64,000 nt of DNA. It comes from Micavibrio sp. Lineage in GTDB: Bacteria; Pseudomonadota; Alphaproteobacteria; Micavibrionales; UBA2020. Under the pieces are notes generated by a model that was given only the letters and a program-made list of their open reading frames with translations, ran no database searches and was not told the DNA's origin. The DNA lies in contig JAPWJZ010000008.1 of NCBI GenBank assembly GCA_028283745.1, forward strand, positions 62,001-126,000. The letters run 5' to 3'. Shown here in pieces: positions 37,250 to 50,002 of this stretch. How positions within the stretch are numbered: the first letter of the stretch is position 1; every line of letters starts with the position of its first letter. A program made the translations under genes and the position numbers.

Positions 37250-38251
37250 ATGGCGTATTTGGACCGGTTTTTCGAACCGGATGGATGGCAGGAGGACAGT
37301 TTTACCAGTACGTCTGGTAAAAAAATCCGCTGTGGCCATGCCGAACCAAAGGGCGTCAAAAAAGGCACTGTCGTCATCACCACCGGTTACGCCGATTTCA
37401 TGGAAGCCTATCACGAAACCATGAACGAATATTTGAACCGTGGTTACGCCGTCTACATGATGGACTGGGCGGGCCATGGCGGTTCGGAAAAACTCATTCC
37501 CGATGCGAACGGCAAAACCAAAAAAGGCCAGACGCTCGACGACCACATCGAAGACCTGCGCAAATTCCGCCAGGAAATTGTGAAGGCGGATGCGGACAAG
37601 CCCGTTATTCTTTCCACCCATTCCATGGGCGGGCAGGTGGCGCTGCATTACCTCAACAAATTCGGCGGTGATTTTGACGGCGCCATCCTCGCAACGCCGC
37701 TGGTTGAAATGCGCGTGAAAGGCGAAGCAAAAGCCATTTTGCGCGCCGCCTTCCAGACCTCCATCGAAAACGGGCTTGAAGAACAAACCATCCGCAACGG
37801 CCGCCGTACCATGACGCGCGAGCTGACGGCGGAGCGCAAGGGACTGCGCGAAAAGAACCCCATCCGCATGAACATCCACAAAACGCTCATGCTGCTGAAT
37901 GACAAGCTGAAGGCGGAAGACCCGACCATCGGCTACGTCCACAGCCTTATTTCCGGCACCGACCGCGCGAATGAAGAAAGCTTTTTGAAGGCCATCAAAA
38001 CTCCCGTGCTGCTGGGCATCGGGCTTGAAGATGACGTCGTTGACAATAACTCCATCCGCCGCGCCGGCACGCTGATTCCGAATGCGCGCACCGTTGAAAT
38101 TGCCGAAGGCTCCCACGGCCTCTGGATCGAGCGTGACAAGCAGCGGCAGGAATGGTGGTCGCACATCGACCATTTCTTCGCCGAGCGCCATCTGGCCTTT
38201 GCTTTCAAGGCCGCACCCAAATCACCGCCCCCCATCATGAAGGGACCTTAA
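37250..38251 (+). CDS. Alpha/beta hydrolase (lysophospholipase/S33-like), tandem copy 1
   Basis: 333 residues. YMMDWAGHGGSE, then the nucleophile STHSMGGQVALHYL (HSMGG, Ser125), a candidate acid in LGIGLEDDVVDN and the catalytic His in AEGSHGLWIERD. No signal peptide. The next gene is a paralogue (same N-terminal EPDG and the same order of motifs; identical spacing to the nucleophile within two residues). ATG 37250 is used; TTG 37226 is in frame but unlikely. Similar in style to monoacylglycerol lipase/lysophospholipase L2; exact substrate unknown. Confidence 0.88.
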   Translation: MAYLDRFFEPDGWQEDSFTSTSGKKIRCGHAEPKGVKKGTVVITTGYADFMEAYHETMNEYLNRGYAVYMMDWAGHGGSEKLIPDANGKTKKGQTLDDHIEDLRKFRQEIVKADADKPVILSTHSMGGQVALHYLNKFGGDFDGAILATPLVEMRVKGEAKAILRAAFQTSIENGLEEQTIRNGRRTMTRELTAERKGLREKNPIRMNIHKTLMLLNDKLKAEDPTIGYVHSLISGTDRANEESFLKAIKTPVLLGIGLEDDVVDNNSIRRAGTLIPNARTVEIAEGSHGLWIERDKQRQEWWSHIDHFFAERHLAFAFKAAPKSPPPIMKGP

Positions 38252-38255
38252 AAGA

Positions 38256-39248
38256 ATGCTGAACCCAGACAGCTTCAAGGAACCGGACGGCTTCACCTTT
38301 GGCACCTTCGCAAACGCCAAGGGCGCGAACATCCGTTACGGTCACGTGAAGGCGGAAGGCGAAACCAAGGGTACCGTCGTCATCCTGCCGGGTTTCCGCG
38401 AAACCGCGGAAAAGTGGTTTGAAGTCACCCGCGAAATGCAGCAGAAGGGCTTTGATGTTTACATCATGGACTGGCGCGGGCAGGGCGGGTCTGACCGCTA
38501 CATCAAAGGCAGCCAGAAAGCCCATTCCGAAGGCTACGACGAACAAATCGCGACGCTGCACCAGTTCATGGATACGGTGGTGGATAAAAACGCCGCCAAG
38601 CCCGTCATCATGATGGCGCATTCCATGGGCGCGCACCTAGGGCTTCGTTATCTGAAGGAACATGACGGCGTGTTTGATTCCGCTGTGCTGTCTTCGCCCA
38701 TGATCGATATTGTCACGGCCGGCCTGCCAAAGCCGCTGGCGCGCCAGATGGCGAAGTTCGCCAAGGCTGGCAACTACCTTGAAAAATACATTCCCGGCGG
38801 CACCGACTGGGTCGAGGAAAAGTTTGAAAATAATACCAAAACGTCCGACCCCGAACGATTCCACGCCGGCAATGACATCTTCCACAAAAACGAAGCGCTG
38901 AAAGTGGGCGACCCCACTTACGGCTGGATCTACCACACGTTTTCCTCCATCGACGTGCTGAACGATGAAGATTATTTAAAAGCCATCAAGACGCCGATTT
39001 TGATGGGCGTAACCGACCACGACAAAATCGTCGATCCCTCAGCCCAGCAGCGCGCGCTTAAACTGCTGCCCAACGTGCAGTCGATGGACATCAAGGGCGC
39101 CAAGCATGAATTGTGGATGGAGCGCGACGAACTGCGCGCGCCGTGGAAAGCCAAGGTCGACGGCTTTCTGGATGAACGGCTGAAGGGTGCGGCACCTGCG
39201 CCAAAAAAGCCTAGTCCGCCAAAGCCGCCCCGGCCCCCTGCGCCGTAA
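38256..39248 (+). CDS. Alpha/beta hydrolase (lysophospholipase/S33-like), tandem copy 2
   Basis: 330 residues, paralogous to the previous gene. YIMDWRGQGGSDRY, the nucleophile MMAHSMGAHLGLRYL (HSMGA, Ser123), acid in MGVTDHDKIVDP and the His in KGAKHELWMERDEL. The C-terminus is Pro/Lys-rich. It lies four bases after copy 1, so the two are co-transcribed. Likely acts on acylglycerols or lysophospholipids, by family analogy only. Confidence 0.88.
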   Translation: MLNPDSFKEPDGFTFGTFANAKGANIRYGHVKAEGETKGTVVILPGFRETAEKWFEVTREMQQKGFDVYIMDWRGQGGSDRYIKGSQKAHSEGYDEQIATLHQFMDTVVDKNAAKPVIMMAHSMGAHLGLRYLKEHDGVFDSAVLSSPMIDIVTAGLPKPLARQMAKFAKAGNYLEKYIPGGTDWVEEKFENNTKTSDPERFHAGNDIFHKNEALKVGDPTYGWIYHTFSSIDVLNDEDYLKAIKTPILMGVTDHDKIVDPSAQQRALKLLPNVQSMDIKGAKHELWMERDELRAPWKAKVDGFLDERLKGAAPAPKKPSPPKPPRPPAP

Positions 39249-39342
39249 GCGTCCCGGCGGATTCAATATTTAGCAGCGAAGCGAATCCGGCAAAGAAACC
39301 TTCAAAAGATAAAAAACAGCCTGATAGAGGAATTTGATATTT

Positions 39343-39597
39343 ATGCCGACCGATAGCCAGTCACGCGACTACCAGCGCCTTTCCGACCTCGTCATCCAGT
39401 CCATGGCCTTCGCCATCCGCCAGAAAGACGTCGCGATTGCCGAAATTCTGTCGCGCGCGCTTGAAATGTCGCTGACCCGCAATGCCGGCGGCCGCAACTT
39501 CATCGAACGCCGCACCCTCTCCCCCGACATCGATACCGTGCTGGAAGACCTGGCCGAGCTGAAACGCGCCGCCAAGGGCCAGTCGGATAAGCTCTAG
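39343..39597 (+). CDS. Small conserved-looking hypothetical protein
   Basis: 84 residues, helical: LSDLVIQSMAFAIRQKDVAIAEILSRALEMSLTR, ending in a charged helix ELKRAAKGQSDKL. ATG 39343 has GAGGAA about 11 bases upstream; a TTG at 39334 would be too close. No signal peptide or membrane helix. I do not recognise the family. It directly adjoins the next small gene. Confidence 0.68.
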   Translation: MPTDSQSRDYQRLSDLVIQSMAFAIRQKDVAIAEILSRALEMSLTRNAGGRNFIERRTLSPDIDTVLEDLAELKRAAKGQSDKL

Positions 39598-43716
<4,119 letters not shown>

Positions 43717-43754
43717 CAGGGTGCCTCTTTCGTTATCGAAGAACGAAGGTGCGG

Positions 43755-44579
43755 TTAGAACATTTTGGCGATGGTCTTGTCGTACAGGGTCTGGTTGCCG
43801 CCCTGTTCGTATTTTTTATTGAACAGGCGGTAGCTGTCTTTGTACCAGCTGCTGTTGGGGTAGTTGTGGCCAAGGATGGCGGCGGTTTTTTTCGCTTCAT
43901 CCACAAGGCCAAGCGACAGGTACGCCTCCGTCAGGCGGTGCAGCGCTTCCGGCACGTGCGTCGTTGTCTGGAACTGGTCCACCACGCGCTGGAAGCGGGG
44001 GATGGAGGCCTGGTACTGCTTGCGTTCCAGGTAATAACGGCCGATTTCCATTTCCTTGCCCGCCAGGTGGTCGGTGGTAAGGTCAATTTTCAGCGCCGCG
44101 TCGCGGGCGTATTTGCTGTCGGGGAAGCGGTCAACCACCTGCCGCAGGTTATCCAGCGCCAGCTGGGTCATCTTCTGGTCGCGGCGCACGTCGGAAATTT
44201 GTTCGTAATAGCACAGGCCGCGCAGGTAATAGGCATAGGCGGCGTCATTGTCGCCGGGGTGCAGCTCGATGAAGCGGTCAAGCGCGACGATGGCCTCATC
44301 GTACTTCACGCTTTTATATTGCGAGTAGCCGGACATCAGCTGGCTGCGGGTCGCCCATTGCGAATAGGGGTAGGAACGGTCCACATCGTCGAACTGTTTT
44401 GCGGCGGCGGAATATTCCCCGCTGTCGAGCGAATTGGCAGCCTTGTTGTACATCGCTTCGACCGGAATTTGCGGTTCGGCGGCGGCGTCTTTGTCATCCT
44501 TTTTGTCGCTGGCGCAGGCCGTCAGGGCCAGCAGCGCGAAAAGGCAGAAGAAGGTGGCCAGCTTATGACGGTTGAACAT
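43755..44579 (-). CDS. bamD: Outer membrane assembly lipoprotein BamD
   Basis: 274 residues. The lipobox ALTAC is at 18-22 (Cys22), followed by an Asp/Lys-rich linker and TPR-like repeats: AMYNKAANSLDSGEYSAAAKQFDDVDRSYPYSQWA and YKSVKYDEAIVALDRFIELHPGDNDAAYAYYLRGLCYYEQ. BamD is the essential partner of BamA for folding outer-membrane proteins. It lies between lpxC and recN. Confidence 0.95.
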   Translation of the reverse strand: MFNRHKLATFFCLFALLALTACASDKKDDKDAAAEPQIPVEAMYNKAANSLDSGEYSAAAKQFDDVDRSYPYSQWATRSQLMSGYSQYKSVKYDEAIVALDRFIELHPGDNDAAYAYYLRGLCYYEQISDVRRDQKMTQLALDNLRQVVDRFPDSKYARDAALKIDLTTDHLAGKEMEIGRYYLERKQYQASIPRFQRVVDQFQTTTHVPEALHRLTEAYLSLGLVDEAKKTAAILGHNYPNSSWYKDSYRLFNKKYEQGGNQTLYDKTIAKMF

Positions 44580-44679
44580 GACAGAATCTCGGGAACAAAA
44601 GGGATACGGATACCAAGGTTTTTATACCACGGTTTCTGCCCGCCCGAAACGGAAAATCGTTATTTTATGCGGTGATACC

Positions 44680-45633
44680 TTAAGCGGTAACGGCCACGGC
44701 GCCGGCTTCAGCCTCGCCATAGAACTTGCCGACCGGCACGGTCACGCGGCGCGGCGCTTCCGACCCCAGTTCGACGATTTCATAGGCATCCGGCTGGGAG
44801 AACAGGACATGCAGGATTTTGTTGTTCATGGCATGGCCGGCTTTCACGCCGTGGTAATGGCCAACCATTTGCAGGCCGATCAGGTAAATGTCGCCGATGG
44901 CGTCGAGGATTTTGTGGCGGACGAATTCGTTCTTGAAGCGCAGGCCGCCGTCATTCAACACGCGGTCGCCGTCAACGACGATGGCGTTATCAAGGCTGCC
45001 GCCGCGGGCGAGGCCCATTTTACGTAAGGCTTCAACTTCATGCAGGAAGCCAAAGGTGCGGGCCGCCGCGATGTCGGCGCGGTAGGTGGCTTCTTTCAGC
45101 TGGTGGGTGTACTTCTGGCGGCCGATGACGGGGTTGTCGAAGGCGATTTCAAAGCCGAAGAATTGCGATTCCGACGGGGACAGGGTCACTTCCTTGTCGC
45201 CTTCGGTATAGGTCACGGTTTTCTTGATGCGCAGCACGCGGCGGTGCTCGTTCTGGCGCAGCAGGCCGGTTTTATCGAGCGCGGCAACAAAAGCTTCGGC
45301 GCTGCCGTCCATGATCGGAATTTCAGGGCCGTCAATTTCAACGATGGCGTTATCAAGGCCCAGCGCCGCGAAAGCGGACAGGATGTGTTCAACCGTTGAA
45401 ACGCTCACGCCGTCGGCGTTGGTCAGCACGGTGCAAAGCTTGGTATCGGTCACGTTGTTCCAGCGGGCGGCAATGACGTTGGCGCGGTCTTTGATGTCGG
45501 TGCGCACAAACATGATGCCGGCGAAGGGCGCGGCGGGTTTGACGGTCAAGGTTGCGGGCGCACCGGAGTGGACGCCGACGCCCGTTACGGTGAACGGGTG
45601 CTTGACAGTGTGTTGCGAAACCGAAGCCAGCAT
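44680..45633 (-). CDS. lpxC: UDP-3-O-acyl-N-acetylglucosamine deacetylase LpxC
   Basis: The first committed step of lipid A synthesis; 317 residues. Motifs: FTVTGVGVHSG at the start, STVEHILSAFAALGLDNAIVEIDGPEIPIMDGSA, the metal site in FVRHKILDAIGDIYLIGL and GHYHGVKAGHAMNNKIL. ATG 45633 gives the canonical N-terminus; the frame is open to a GTG at 45705 but that adds a non-conserved leader. A repeat of TGTNACA-type sites lies upstream (45688-45743). Upstream of bamD. Confidence 0.97.
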   Translation of the reverse strand: MLASVSQHTVKHPFTVTGVGVHSGAPATLTVKPAAPFAGIMFVRTDIKDRANVIAARWNNVTDTKLCTVLTNADGVSVSTVEHILSAFAALGLDNAIVEIDGPEIPIMDGSAEAFVAALDKTGLLRQNEHRRVLRIKKTVTYTEGDKEVTLSPSESQFFGFEIAFDNPVIGRQKYTHQLKEATYRADIAAARTFGFLHEVEALRKMGLARGGSLDNAIVVDGDRVLNDGGLRFKNEFVRHKILDAIGDIYLIGLQMVGHYHGVKAGHAMNNKILHVLFSQPDAYEIVELGSEAPRRVTVPVGKFYGEAEAGAVAVTA

Positions 45634-45745
45634 TTTTTTGAAACCGTGATTGTTGAACAGGTGAGAAGGAGACTTCCTTCCACCCTGTTGTAACAAATGG
45701 CGCACTGCATCAGAAGTAACTGTTTGTGACAGTGTGTTACAAAAC
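45603..45745. repeat. Nineteen-base near-identical direct repeat around the lpxC start
   Basis: TGACAGTGTGTTGCGAAAC at 45603-45621 (inside the first codons of lpxC) recurs as TGACAGTGTGTTACAAAAC at 45727-45745, 124 bases upstream, with 17 of 19 matching. The upstream copy is noncoding. Confidence 0.45.
45723..45743. promoter_or_regulatory. Candidate operator upstream of lpxC
   Basis: Inverted repeat TTTGTGACA (45723-45731), GTG, TGTTACAAA (45735-45743), one mismatch. A further TTGTAACAA lies at 45688-45696. It resembles a site for a dimeric regulator; the regulator is unknown. Confidence 0.4.
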
Positions 45746-45912
45746 TAAGGTATTGATTTAAATATGTATTTTAAACTTTCTTAACGCCGTTTAGATAACG
45801 GTTTCAATTATAATTGACATAAAAATAAAGCTGCCTTATAAAACAAATTCAATGTTTTAACAGCCGGCAGTACTGCGCCCCGCGCAGCACATACAGATGA
45901 AGGAAAATCCCG

Positions 45913-46248
45913 ATGAAACTCTCCAGCGTCTTTTTGGGTGCCGCGCTGATGACCGGCACGCTGATGGGCCCCGGCCTGTACTACCGCTATCAGGACCACA
46001 GTGAATACGTGCGCGCCCGCGTCACCGGCAAGGTGCAAGCGGAAGATGAACCCATCCGCAGCGCGCGCCCCTACATGATTTATACCAACAAAGGCAAGTT
46101 CGACACCTACGAAAGCCCCGATGGCGCGAACCTGCAGATCGGCGCGTTCTATGAGTTCAACCTGCGCGGCGCAAAATTCCAGATGTGGCCGCCGTCTTAC
46201 AGCCGCAGCATCCGCTCCACCCGACTCATTGACGGTCCGAAGCCCTAA
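45913..46248 (+). CDS. Hypothetical protein with N-terminal hydrophobic leader
   Basis: 111 residues, on the strand opposite to lpxC and ftsZ. The N-terminus MKLSSVFLGAALMTGTLMG is signal-like or an anchor. The rest has a compact pattern: ARVTGKVQAEDEPIRSARPYMIYTNKGKFDTYESPDGANLQIGAFYEFNLRG. That alternation (short beta strands with GKF and YEF turns) is reminiscent of small OB-like proteins, some phage-borne, but I do not recognise the family. Good ribosome-binding site (GAAGGAAAA) before ATG 45913. Confidence 0.68.
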   Translation: MKLSSVFLGAALMTGTLMGPGLYYRYQDHSEYVRARVTGKVQAEDEPIRSARPYMIYTNKGKFDTYESPDGANLQIGAFYEFNLRGAKFQMWPPSYSRSIRSTRLIDGPKP

Positions 46249-46284
46249 AACCAATTTCATCCGCGACAACAAAGGAATGCCACC

Positions 46285-46434
46285 ATGAAACAACATACCA
46301 AGAACGTCCTGAGCCTCGCCTTCCGCATGGCCGTGCTCGCGACCGCCATTACCGCTTTCACCAACATGGACAGCACGCCCGCGCCGCAAGCCACTGCAGC
46401 CGCGGCCGTCACCGCGCCGGCGATGGCAAAGTAA
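46285..46434 (+). CDS. Very small hypothetical protein
   Basis: 49 residues, with AAAGGAA about eight bases before ATG 46285. It begins MKQHTKNVLSLAFRMAVLAT, a signal-like helix, then Ala/Pro-rich sequence ending AVTAPAMAK. It lies 36 bases after the previous gene and just before a strong bidirectional terminator, consistent with the end of a two-gene transcript. Function unknown. Confidence 0.55.
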   Translation: MKQHTKNVLSLAFRMAVLATAITAFTNMDSTPAPQATAAAAVTAPAMAK

Positions 46435-46461
46435 TTCGCTGATTTTCCAAGGCAGGAATAG

Positions 46462-46493
46462 AAAAAACCCCGGGATTGCTCCCGGGGTTTTTT
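46462..46493. terminator. Bidirectional intrinsic terminator
   Basis: Perfect 14-base arms AAAAAACCCCGGGA (46462-46475) and TCCCGGGGTTTTTT (46480-46493), four-base loop TTGC. It separates the two small plus-strand genes from ftsZ on the minus strand. Confidence 0.94.
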
Positions 46494-46517
46494 ACATCGA
46501 AGCGGTAGAGCCTGGCG

Positions 46518-48314
46518 TTAGTTTGCCTGGCGGCGCAGGAAAGCCGGAATGTCCAGCTCGTCCTCTGCCTGTTTGCCGCCTTCCTCGACGGAGAGTTTCG
46601 GAGAAACCTCCATCTTGGGTGCTGCGGGAGCCGGAGCCGTAACCTCCTTCTCGCGCTGAAGCGTGAAGCGCTCGAACAGCGAGGGCGACTTGCGGGCCGC
46701 GGGCTTTTCAGCCTCGGCCTTGGGTGCTGCCTTCTGTTCGCCGGCGAACAGGTCCGCGCCGGCGGGCATTGCTGCCTGCGTGCGTGGGTCAACCGGTTTC
46801 GGCGGAATGAAGCTGCCGCCGTGGCGTTCCGCGCGGGGCTGCGCCGAACCCGTGGAAGCGGGGGCGGACACGTTGCGCTGCGGATAGTTCTGGGTGACAG
46901 GCGGCGTCGACGGGCGCGTATAGGTCTGCGCGTCGTCAAGGTCGTCGTTGTCAAGTTTGCGGGCGGTTGCGGCGGCGGTCGGTGCATAGACCGTCGACGC
47001 TGCGTGGCCTGCCTGCATTTGCGGTTCCGGGCTGCGCTCCCAGCCGTCAGCGGCGGCTGCCGGTGCGGCAGGCTGGCGCTGTGCGGTGATGGGCTGCGGA
47101 ACGGCTGCGGCCTGCACCTGCGGCTGGCGGGAAGCCTGTGCCGGCAGGATGGAGGACGGGATGCCGCCGTTGCCAAAACCTTCGGTAACGCGCGGGGCGG
47201 GTGCCGCCGGGCGCTCGTAGGCCGTGTAGCCGGTGGTGGCTGCGTAACCAGCGGGGCGCTGCGGCTGCTGGTTGCCGTAGCCTGCGCCGCGGCGTGCGGG
47301 GTCAACCGAGCTGCTGGCGATGTTAAGCGGGCGTGCCGCAACATTCGCAGCCTCGATGCCGGTCGCAACGACGGACACGCGCATACGGCCCTGCAGGGTC
47401 GCATCAAAGGTCGAGCCGAAGATGATGTTGGCGTCGGCGTCGACTTCGTCGCGGATGCGGTTTGCGGCTTCGTCGACTTCGAACAGGGTCATGTCAAGGC
47501 CGCCGGTGATGTTGATGAGGACGCCACGTGCGCCTTTCATCGAAACGTCATCGAGCAGCGGGTTGGAAATCGCCTTCTCGGCGGCTTCCACTGCGCGGCG
47601 TTCGCCTTCAGCGTCGCCCGTACCCATCATCGCCTTGCCCATTTCGGCCATGACGGCGCGGATGTCGGCGAAGTCGAGGTTGATGAGGCCCGGCATGACC
47701 ATGAGGTCGGTGACGCCGCGGACGCCCGATTGCAGCACTTCATCCGCCATCTTGAACGCATCGGCGAAGGTGGTTTTTTCATTCGCAATGCGGAAGAGGT
47801 TCTGGTTCGGGATGATGATGAGCGTATCGACATGTTTTTGCAGCTCGGTAATGCCGTTCTCTGCAAGTTTCATGCGGTGTGTGCCTTCAAAGTGGAAGGG
47901 CTTGGTGATGACGCCGACGGTGAGGATGCCGGCTTCGCGTGCTGCCTGCGCAATAACGGAAGCTGCACCGGTACCGGTGCCGCCGCCCATGCCGCACGTA
48001 ACGAAGACCATGTTGGAACCCTCAAGATACGCGAGGATTTCTTCGATGCTTTCTTCAGCAGCCGCACGGCCGATTTCAGGGTTTGCGCCAGCGCCAAGGC
48101 CGCGCGTAACATTTACGCCCAGCTGGATTTTGTGCGGTGACGAATTACCTTCAAGTGCCTGCGCGTCGGTGTTGCACACCAGGAACTCGCAGCCTTCAAG
48201 GCCGGAATGAATCATGTTGTTGACGGCATTGCCGCCCGCGCCGCCGACACCGATGACAGTGATCTTCGGTTTCAAACGGTTAGTCTGTGTTTGCATTCTG
48301 ATGTTGATAGCCAT
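46518..48314 (-). CDS. ftsZ: Cell division protein FtsZ with long C-terminal linker
   Basis: 598 residues: tubulin-like GTPase that forms the division ring. [21 protein letters not shown] at the start (quoted here in part), the GTP signature [11 protein letters not shown], and [15 protein letters not shown] (T7 loop) are present. After about residue 330 comes an Ala/Pro/Gln-rich linker of about 240 residues, and the C-terminal peptide [14 protein letters not shown] binds partners such as FtsA. The linker is long, as in other alphaproteobacteria. Start ATG 48314 has GGAGGA nine bases upstream. A cluster of GANTC sites lies before it. Confidence 0.98.
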   Translation of the reverse strand: MAINIRMQTQTNRLKPKITVIGVGGAGGNAVNNMIHSGLEGCEFLVCNTDAQALEGNSSPHKIQLGVNVTRGLGAGANPEIGRAAAEESIEEILAYLEGSNMVFVTCGMGGGTGTGAASVIAQAAREAGILTVGVITKPFHFEGTHRMKLAENGITELQKHVDTLIIIPNQNLFRIANEKTTFADAFKMADEVLQSGVRGVTDLMVMPGLINLDFADIRAVMAEMGKAMMGTGDAEGERRAVEAAEKAISNPLLDDVSMKGARGVLINITGGLDMTLFEVDEAANRIRDEVDADANIIFGSTFDATLQGRMRVSVVATGIEAANVAARPLNIASSSVDPARRGAGYGNQQPQRPAGYAATTGYTAYERPAAPAPRVTEGFGNGGIPSSILPAQASRQPQVQAAAVPQPITAQRQPAAPAAAADGWERSPEPQMQAGHAASTVYAPTAAATARKLDNDDLDDAQTYTRPSTPPVTQNYPQRNVSAPASTGSAQPRAERHGGSFIPPKPVDPRTQAAMPAGADLFAGEQKAAPKAEAEKPAARKSPSLFERFTLQREKEVTAPAPAAPKMEVSPKLSVEEGGKQAEDELDIPAFLRRQAN

Positions 48315-48344
48315 TGTTATTAGTCCTCCGCTTCGATGTTGGCT

Positions 48345-48486
48345 GATTCTATATTAGTTTGAATCAAGCTTTCCAGAGTCATCATGCATTGATCTTGCAC
48401 TTTTTTTTCTAGTTCTATTCCCCTAATCTTGAACGGAAAGAATCAAGATGCGGGGCGCCGGCGGTGATTGTCAAACGTATTGAATC
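48345..48486. promoter_or_regulatory. Cluster of five GANTC (CcrM) sites upstream of ftsZ
   Basis: GANTC at 48345, 48361, 48376, 48440 and 48482 in 142 bases of the ftsA-ftsZ intergenic region, where about 0.55 would be expected by chance at one per 256 bases. In Caulobacter, CcrM methylation of GANTC together with GcrA controls ftsZ transcription; a similar role here is inferred. Confidence 0.55.
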
Positions 48487-48488
48487 GC

Positions 48489-49919
48489 TTACCAGTTCTC
48501 TTTCAACCAAGTTGTGACCTTTTGCAAAAGGTTGCCGTTGAAATTGATCGGCAGCTGAAAAGCGTAGTTGGGCGCGGCCTTCGGAATTTCTTCCGCATGC
48601 TCGGCCGCGTAATGCAGCAAACCGGCGCATGCCGAGAAGGCCGGACCGCTGGTGGATTCAGCAAGTCCTTTGATTTTGTGCGGGCGGCCCAAGCGGATCT
48701 GACGGTCGAGAATAAGCTGGCCAATATCGCACAGGCCCGGCAACTGCGATGCGCCGCCCGTCAGCACAACACGGCGGCCCGCCATTTTATCAATGCCTGA
48801 ATCGATAAGTTTTGCGCGCACCAGTTCGAACGTTTCTTCAATGCGGGGTTGAATAATACCAACCAGAAGCGACTTCGCAACATAGTTGGGCTGCGAGTGT
48901 TCTTCTTCGCCCACCGGCGGCACGTCAATCGTCGCGCCGTCATCCATGCCTGTTGCATGCGCGGAGCCATAGAGCGTTTTAATGCGCTCCGCATCGCTAA
49001 GCGACGTCACAAGGCCGCGTGCAATATCGTTCGTCACGTGGTGGCCGCCAACGGGAATGGCGGAGGTGTAAATGAGCTTTCCTTCAAGGAAAACGCCGAT
49101 ATTCGTGGTGCCGCCGCCCATGTCGATGACGGTGCAGCCAAGGTCTTTTTCATCTTCCACCAGCGCGGCAAGGCCCGCCGCATAGGGGCTGGCGCAATAG
49201 CCTTCAATCTCGAGGTGGTTTTGATGCACGACGGTTGAAATGTTGCGCGTCGCGCTGGACAGCGCCGTCACGGGCGAGATGGTCACTTCAAGGTTCTGCC
49301 CCGCCATGCCGCGCGGTTCCTGAATGCCGCGCTGCTTGTCGATGGCGTAACCGGACGCGATGATGTGGATCAGCTCGTCGCGGCCCGGCACCACAATATT
49401 GCGGCTCTGGCCCAGGGCGTTGCGGATATCGCGCTCCGATACTTCGTGGCCGGAGATTTTTACGTTGATGCCAAGGCGGTGCGACAGCGTTTGCGACCCG
49501 GGCACGTTGACGAAGACGGCCCGGATGGGTTGGCCCTGCAGGCGGTCTTTCGCCATCGTTTCGGCCGCTTCCACCGCATGCGCCACGGCGGTTTCCGCCG
49601 CCTTGAGGTCGATGATGGTGCCGGATTTAACGCCGCGCGATGCCTGGTGGCCAATGCCGATCACTTCAATCGTGCCGTGCGCCTTTATTTCCGCGATAAA
49701 GCAGACGACTTTCGAGGAACCGATGTCGAGCGCGGCAATAATATTCATGCCGGGCTGTTCCTGCTTTTTCGTCACAGGCTTGGTCGGGTTCGGGCCCGGC
49801 ATTTTGCTGCCGGCCTTCAGGTCGGTTTTCGGCGTATCAATCTTCAGGCCATCGGTTTTGATGGCCTTGGCATCCGCCACGATGTCCTTCAGGGCATCCT
49901 TGGGTGTATCTTTTTTCAT
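48489..49919 (-). CDS. ftsA: Cell division protein FtsA with basic N-terminal extension
   Basis: 476 residues. Actin-like protein that ties FtsZ to the membrane. IIAALDIGSSKVVCFIAE begins the ATPase (phosphate 1 motif), VIDMGGGTTNIGVF is phosphate 2 and VVLTGGASQLPGL the adenosine motif. Before it lie about 57 extra residues rich in Lys, Asp and Thr. Start ATG 49919 follows CGGAGAC. If translation began at ATG 49748 (MNIIAALDIGSSK), the protein would match the family without the extension, but no strong site is visible there. The C-terminus ends in an amphipathic tail (LLQKVTTWLKENW). Confidence 0.95.
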   Translation of the reverse strand: MKKDTPKDALKDIVADAKAIKTDGLKIDTPKTDLKAGSKMPGPNPTKPVTKKQEQPGMNIIAALDIGSSKVVCFIAEIKAHGTIEVIGIGHQASRGVKSGTIIDLKAAETAVAHAVEAAETMAKDRLQGQPIRAVFVNVPGSQTLSHRLGINVKISGHEVSERDIRNALGQSRNIVVPGRDELIHIIASGYAIDKQRGIQEPRGMAGQNLEVTISPVTALSSATRNISTVVHQNHLEIEGYCASPYAAGLAALVEDEKDLGCTVIDMGGGTTNIGVFLEGKLIYTSAIPVGGHHVTNDIARGLVTSLSDAERIKTLYGSAHATGMDDGATIDVPPVGEEEHSQPNYVAKSLLVGIIQPRIEETFELVRAKLIDSGIDKMAGRRVVLTGGASQLPGLCDIGQLILDRQIRLGRPHKIKGLAESTSGPAFSACAGLLHYAAEHAEEIPKAAPNYAFQLPINFNGNLLQKVTTWLKENW

Positions 49920-49965
49920 CTGCTGTCTCCGCTTCAATGGTCTTTTTGCTTTTGTAAGTTCACAA

Positions 49966-50001
49966 GCGGGGCTGAATGGTATTTTTACCTATTCAGTCCG
50001 C
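49966..50001 (-). other. Intercistronic hairpin between ftsQ and ftsA
   Basis: GCGG (49966-49969), CTGAAT (49972-49977), GGTA (49978-49981), loop TTTT, TACC (49986-49989), ATTCAG (49991-49996), CCGC (49998-50001). Fourteen base pairs with a small internal loop and one bulge, immediately after the ftsQ stop; no T-run on the minus strand. Confidence 0.5.
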
Positions 50002-50002
50002 T

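Noticed and set aside
37032-37424. Plus-strand frame running across the pntB end and the following hairpin
   Set aside because: It reads through the hairpin and into the hydrolase gene in another frame; no ribosome-binding site.
45808-46389. 193-codon minus-strand frame between lpxC and ftsZ
   Set aside because: It lies opposite two small genes that have good ribosome-binding sites and a terminator; its composition is shadow-like.
46821-48140. 439-codon plus-strand frame opposite ftsZ
   Set aside because: Low-complexity antisense of the ftsZ linker and GTPase; no ribosome-binding site.
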